Assembly (NCBI GenBank): GCA_000697055.1
Contig: JNDT01001937.1
Coordinates: forward strand, 62,001-126,000
Source: Saksenaea vasiformis B4078
Taxonomy: Eukaryota > Mucoromycota > Mucoromycetes > Mucorales > Saksenaeaceae
Direction: 5' to 3'
Length of the DNA stretch: 64,000 nucleotides
Part shown: positions 60,483 through 64,000 of the stretch, piece after piece
How the letters are laid out: the number at the start of each line of letters is the position of its first letter
Numbering within the stretch: position 1 is the stretch's first letter
The notes under the pieces: generated by a model
Told to the model about the DNA's origin: nothing
What the model saw: only the letters and a program-made list of their open reading frames with translations
Databases searched by the model: none
Program-made: the position numbers and the translations under genes

Positions 60483-60509
60483 TTTTATTGAAATAAATAA
60501 ATAAACATT

Positions 60510-62871
60510 TCATGCGTGTCGTTTCTGGCGTTTCCGTTCCCACGCCGTTCTCAGCACTTGCTTCATACGGTGTATATTATCCTTTACATTTGCCTCGGCC
60601 AGACCTGTCAGTTTGCTTACTTGATCTGCTGTATATACAAAATTCCATGTGCTACAAAACTCGGCTGTTTGAGGATCAAAATCAGGATCATAGTCATCAT
60701 TCACGATAAGAGGGAAATAGACCACTGTAATAGGGTTGATTCGTTCAGGGAAAGTGGTTTTGGTCGTATGGTCTGTTTGATCCGTTGTCGTTTCCGAGGA
60801 ACTAGTGGCAAAGACAGTGCAAGTACCCAGTGGATACTTTTTTGTTCTTCTAACTTCTTCGGACAATGTCTCCTGCCCCTTCTCTGTAGCATTACTGTGA
60901 ACACTGGTATCTTCGGATTCTTTGGGCCACCCGGCACCTGAGGGCCAGCCGCGAATGCCTCGTCGTTTCACATAACCTTCCGCACGTTCAAAATGAGGTG
61001 CAGACTGTATGTCAGCGCTCAAATCAATGGCAATGATCACATCTACGTCTCGACCCTGTCGCAGTAATGGGTAGAATGGAATGTTATTATCCATCCCTGC
61101 ATCCATCAAAGATAACTCTTGAGAATCCAAAAGCTTTTGCTTCAGCGGATCCTCTTCCTTATTTTCCATTTTGTAAAACGGATTAGGATAAGAAGCAGGC
61201 GAAATGGGATGAATGGTCGACATCGATTGCTTGTATTGCTGAAGTATTTCATCCACCTTTTGTAGTGCTGAACTGGGCAGAAAACCTCGTATCTCTTGGT
61301 AAAAGTGCGCCAAACTAGCCGCGAAAGCAGATCCAAACATGCTTGAAAAGAAACGTGAGTACGAATATATTCCCTTACTCATGAAAACATGTACCCCATC
61401 AAGATACCAATGGACTGTTCTGGCAATTTTTCAATATTCTTTCCAGCTTCAAATTGCCTTCCAAACGCCCAAATAGGGATCCAGGCTTTTGTATATGTGT
61501 CAGCAGAAGAAGAAGGACAAGAAGAAAAATACAAAAGAAAGGGACCTTACCTCCCAGCTCTTCGCTTCCCATGTCGTACGGTGTAAACTCAAACCATCTG
61601 TAGATATCTTTAGGCTTTTCTTCTGTGTCGTTCTGTTCTTCTGTTTCATGTTGAACTACGCAGTAAATAGGCATAGGTTGGGATCCATCTTCGAAATAAC
61701 GTCGTTGGTTCGACAATTTCAATTCGGAAGCCTCTGGTAAGCGGGGCTTTGGCTTATCCTGTGCCTTTTTTTCTGCTGCCTCTTCTTCTATTGCTTTCTC
61801 CGAACTGGTAAGAAGGGTTCCACCAAGCAACATGCCAAAAATATCGACGAGGTTGAGTGTTCCTTTTTGCTGAACATACCGTTGAATAACACCTTGCATT
61901 AATATTTTTGTGTTGTGCGAGGATGCATTTAGTACGGTGAGAAAGTTGGATATATTGGCAATGTGTGTGTCAACATGGTCCTTCAAATGATCAGAAAGAA
62001 CGTCAAATGACAGCTGTGTCAAAACGCTGTAGTACTGAGCCATTGTCCATGTCGATCCCGATACGCCTAGATCGGAGAAACGTTAAGATGTGGCGATTTT
62101 TTGGTTTAGGTAAATCCTCGTCCTAACCTGCAATGTATGTGACACAATCCAAAACGCCAGTTTCTTTCATTGCTTTGAGATAACCAGAGCTTCCCACCAT
62201 GGCACGGTATCCTCCACCGCTGGATGCAATACCAACTACAGGGATATCCTCTTCGTAAACGAGGTCAGGGTCAACGCCGATAAAACGTGCAAACGCAAGC
62301 CGTTGATGCCATCGTCGTGCCTGAAGAAATGCCCGCTCCTCAGCTGACAAGGCTGTCCCCTCTCTAACATGGATGCATTGAGTCACTGGTGCCGTTAATT
62401 CACGTTAGTTTACCGAATGCAGGCATCTTTCTCGATCTCCGGGTACAATGATGGGTCCTTCGCTTCCCGTTGGGTCTCTTCGACCATGTTACGAAAGTCT
62501 TCCATGGATAAGTAGTCCCAAAACCGCTTGTAACTCTCACGAATGGTGTCAAACTGGGAAACAAACGTAGGGTACAATTTGGCCATGGCGTCATTCATAT
62601 CCTCCATGGACGGCAATTCAGGTAACTCCATGGTGGGGCGAGGCAATGTGAACTGTGATGAGAAGACATTACCAATGAATTCGTCTGCGCTAGGTCGACG
62701 AGGAGGAGGAGAAGGAGGCCTTTTTATTTCACGGTCTTCAAACTGCTTTGGAATGCTTCGCTGTGCATGTACCGGCCTGTACCTTTGGCGCTGGTACACG
62801 TAACCCACTGTAGCTACTGCTACAGCGGCTATCAGCACATGAGTGTAAGTTACTTTATGAGCGACTGGCAT
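60510..62871 (-). CDS. Cytosolic-type phospholipase A2 (cPLA2/PlaA), membrane-anchored
   Basis: Five minus-strand exons: 62871-62414, 62363-62128, 62066-61551, 61485-61395 and 61341-60510 (710 aa), with introns of 50-61 nt and all phases consistent. A hydrophobic segment at residues about 9-25 anchors or targets the protein (fungal PlaA relatives are mitochondrial). The catalytic domain shows ASSGGGYRAM (oxyanion loop), GVSGSTW with nucleophile Ser about 234, and DAGMDNNIPFYPLL with catalytic Asp about 514. It hydrolyses the sn-2 ester of phospholipids, possibly with lysophospholipase activity. No C2 domain is seen. An insertion of Glu/Lys/Pro-rich sequence lies near residues 300-340. It is distinct from secreted fungal phospholipase B, as it has no signal cleavage site. 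Confidence 0.9.
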
Positions 62872-64000
62872 GTAGTAAAGCTATAGTCCAGTTCATGCAA
62901 TTGGGAAATAAACAGCAGCAGCGAGGTGAAACCAATGTAACGCGTTGAGCCAAAACGTATCCATCCACAAAAGCCAATCATTGGGTGGAGCGTCCCATTT
63001 CCGGGGGTTCCAGTTCTTTTTGGACAAACAAGATCTCCATCTCTTACGATCGAACGTTACACAAACCAGCACAAGAGGCATAAGTCACTCATGGCCGAAC
63101 CGCAACTGCTCCATTAGCGATAAGTTTCTTAGTGAATGCTTAATAATCATGTCATTGAAGGTCCGTAAGCTTGAAGGAAATGATCCGATGACTTCCATCC
63201 TTCTCTATTATTCAGCGGCAGAGAGATCTTACAGTCCCATCTGTTGACTATATCCCACATGTGGCATTAACTCAGTTATTGATTTTCTTTTTCTTCCCCT
63301 CCCCCCTTGCGAACCAGGCGCAAGATACTAAACTATCCTCTTAGCAGCGAGAATTCCAACTCACAATGACGAGCCTTCATTTTCTTGTGATGACAGTACC
63401 ATCAAGAAGAACAGTAATGATGAGTACTGATAAATGAAAGAAAAAGGATTTTGTAAGCGATGAAGCAGAAATTTACTTCTTCTCTCACTTTCAAAAGGTC
63501 TGGGAAGCATTGTACATACTCGGTGCACTCGATTGTTGTTGTTAATGTTTATCTTGATTGTTTCTCTTTTTTGAAAGAAAGGGGAACACAAACAGAAGAA
63601 CAATGAAGCAAAGATAGGTATGATCTGTCAAATCCTGCAAGAGCACGTAGTGGCATACAAGAGCATGGTTCATAATTTTGTCCTATGCTTGCATCATGCT
63701 TAAGAGTGCTCCATCAGAAGCCTACCAGAAGTCCGTCAAGGCTCATGCAACCTCGCTGTAATCTAATAAAAGCCTGAAAAAGTTCCAAATCAAAAGGTAC
63801 CGCATACACGATGCTCATCAGAATTCCAAGAAGTGGAAGAGCCACAAACAATGACTTCGAAATAATGGGTCTCATGGCAGGTCTACACGGCAGGTACGGA
63901 CTCAAGGATACATCCAGGAGGTGTCAGTGCTAGTAAAACCTTATTTTACATTGTCTTACTTCCATAAAGCATTTAGGATAAAGTCATAACTTCACAGTAG
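62872..64000. other. Window end, no confident gene
   Basis: The phospholipase promoter, then AT-rich sequence. A minus-strand frame from ATG 63875 to 63714 (54 codons) begins with a signal-peptide-like stretch (SLFVALPLLGILMSIVYAVP) and could be a short secreted protein or a first exon, but there is no second line of evidence. Confidence 0.35.

Noticed and set aside
1..64000. CRISPR arrays, bacterial operons, tRNA or rRNA genes
   Set aside because: No regularly spaced direct repeats, no Shine-Dalgarno-linked genes, and no cloverleaf-type sequence with a typical T-loop was noticed; a dedicated tRNA search was not possible.

Overview
The window looks like nuclear DNA of a filamentous, early-diverging fungus, most likely Mucoromycota (Mucorales-like). 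The evidence is many short GT-AG introns (about 43-80 nt), three chitin deacetylase genes (chitosan-type walls), a LIM-LIM-LIM-RhoGAP protein, and single-copy eukaryotic housekeeping genes (COG1, HMG-CoA synthase, RNase P p30, LIP2, a Barentsz-type protein). Nothing bacterial is present: no operons, no ribosome binding sites, no CRISPR. I recognised no tRNA or rRNA genes. All gene models are hand-spliced; nearly every one closes with consistent intron phases, which is the main internal check.

Layout. 0-9 kb: SAP-domain protein (+), mitochondrial octanoyltransferase LIP2 (-), a stretch of diverged repeats, a PQQ-like beta-propeller protein (+), the 15-exon Golgi tethering subunit COG1 (+), and a small secreted cysteine-containing protein (+). 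10-14.6 kb: a long, spliced but broken gene (-) whose C-terminal half resembles Fanzor, the eukaryotic relative of the transposon-encoded RNA-guided nuclease TnpB. 15-21 kb: LRG1-like LIM/RhoGAP (+) and HMG-CoA synthase (-). 21-27.8 kb: gene-poor, with a GUCD1-like protein (-), a dubious Cys-rich ORF and a second copy of the diverged repeat. 27.8-31.2 kb: intron-less 1127-aa Btz-domain protein with a Trp-repeat region (+). 32-50 kb: a loose cluster of three GPI-type chitin deacetylases (one -, two +), interrupted by a membrane-protein candidate, an HMG-box transcription factor (+), a CACTCA-type microsatellite and a 1.15-kb element with terminal inverted repeats. 50-55 kb: RNase P/MRP subunit p30 (-), an acetate-transporter-family protein (-) and a type II membrane glycosyltransferase-like protein (-). 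55-58.5 kb: no convincing gene, but a notable nested palindrome. 58.5-63 kb: RNF181-like RING ligase (+), a small unknown protein (+) and a membrane-anchored cytosolic-type phospholipase A2 (-).

Together the genes describe ordinary cell biology (Golgi trafficking, sterol synthesis, lipoylation, Rho signalling, wall deacetylation, lipid remodelling), with mobile DNA in between. The broken Fanzor-like gene and the inverted-repeat elements are the most unusual content.
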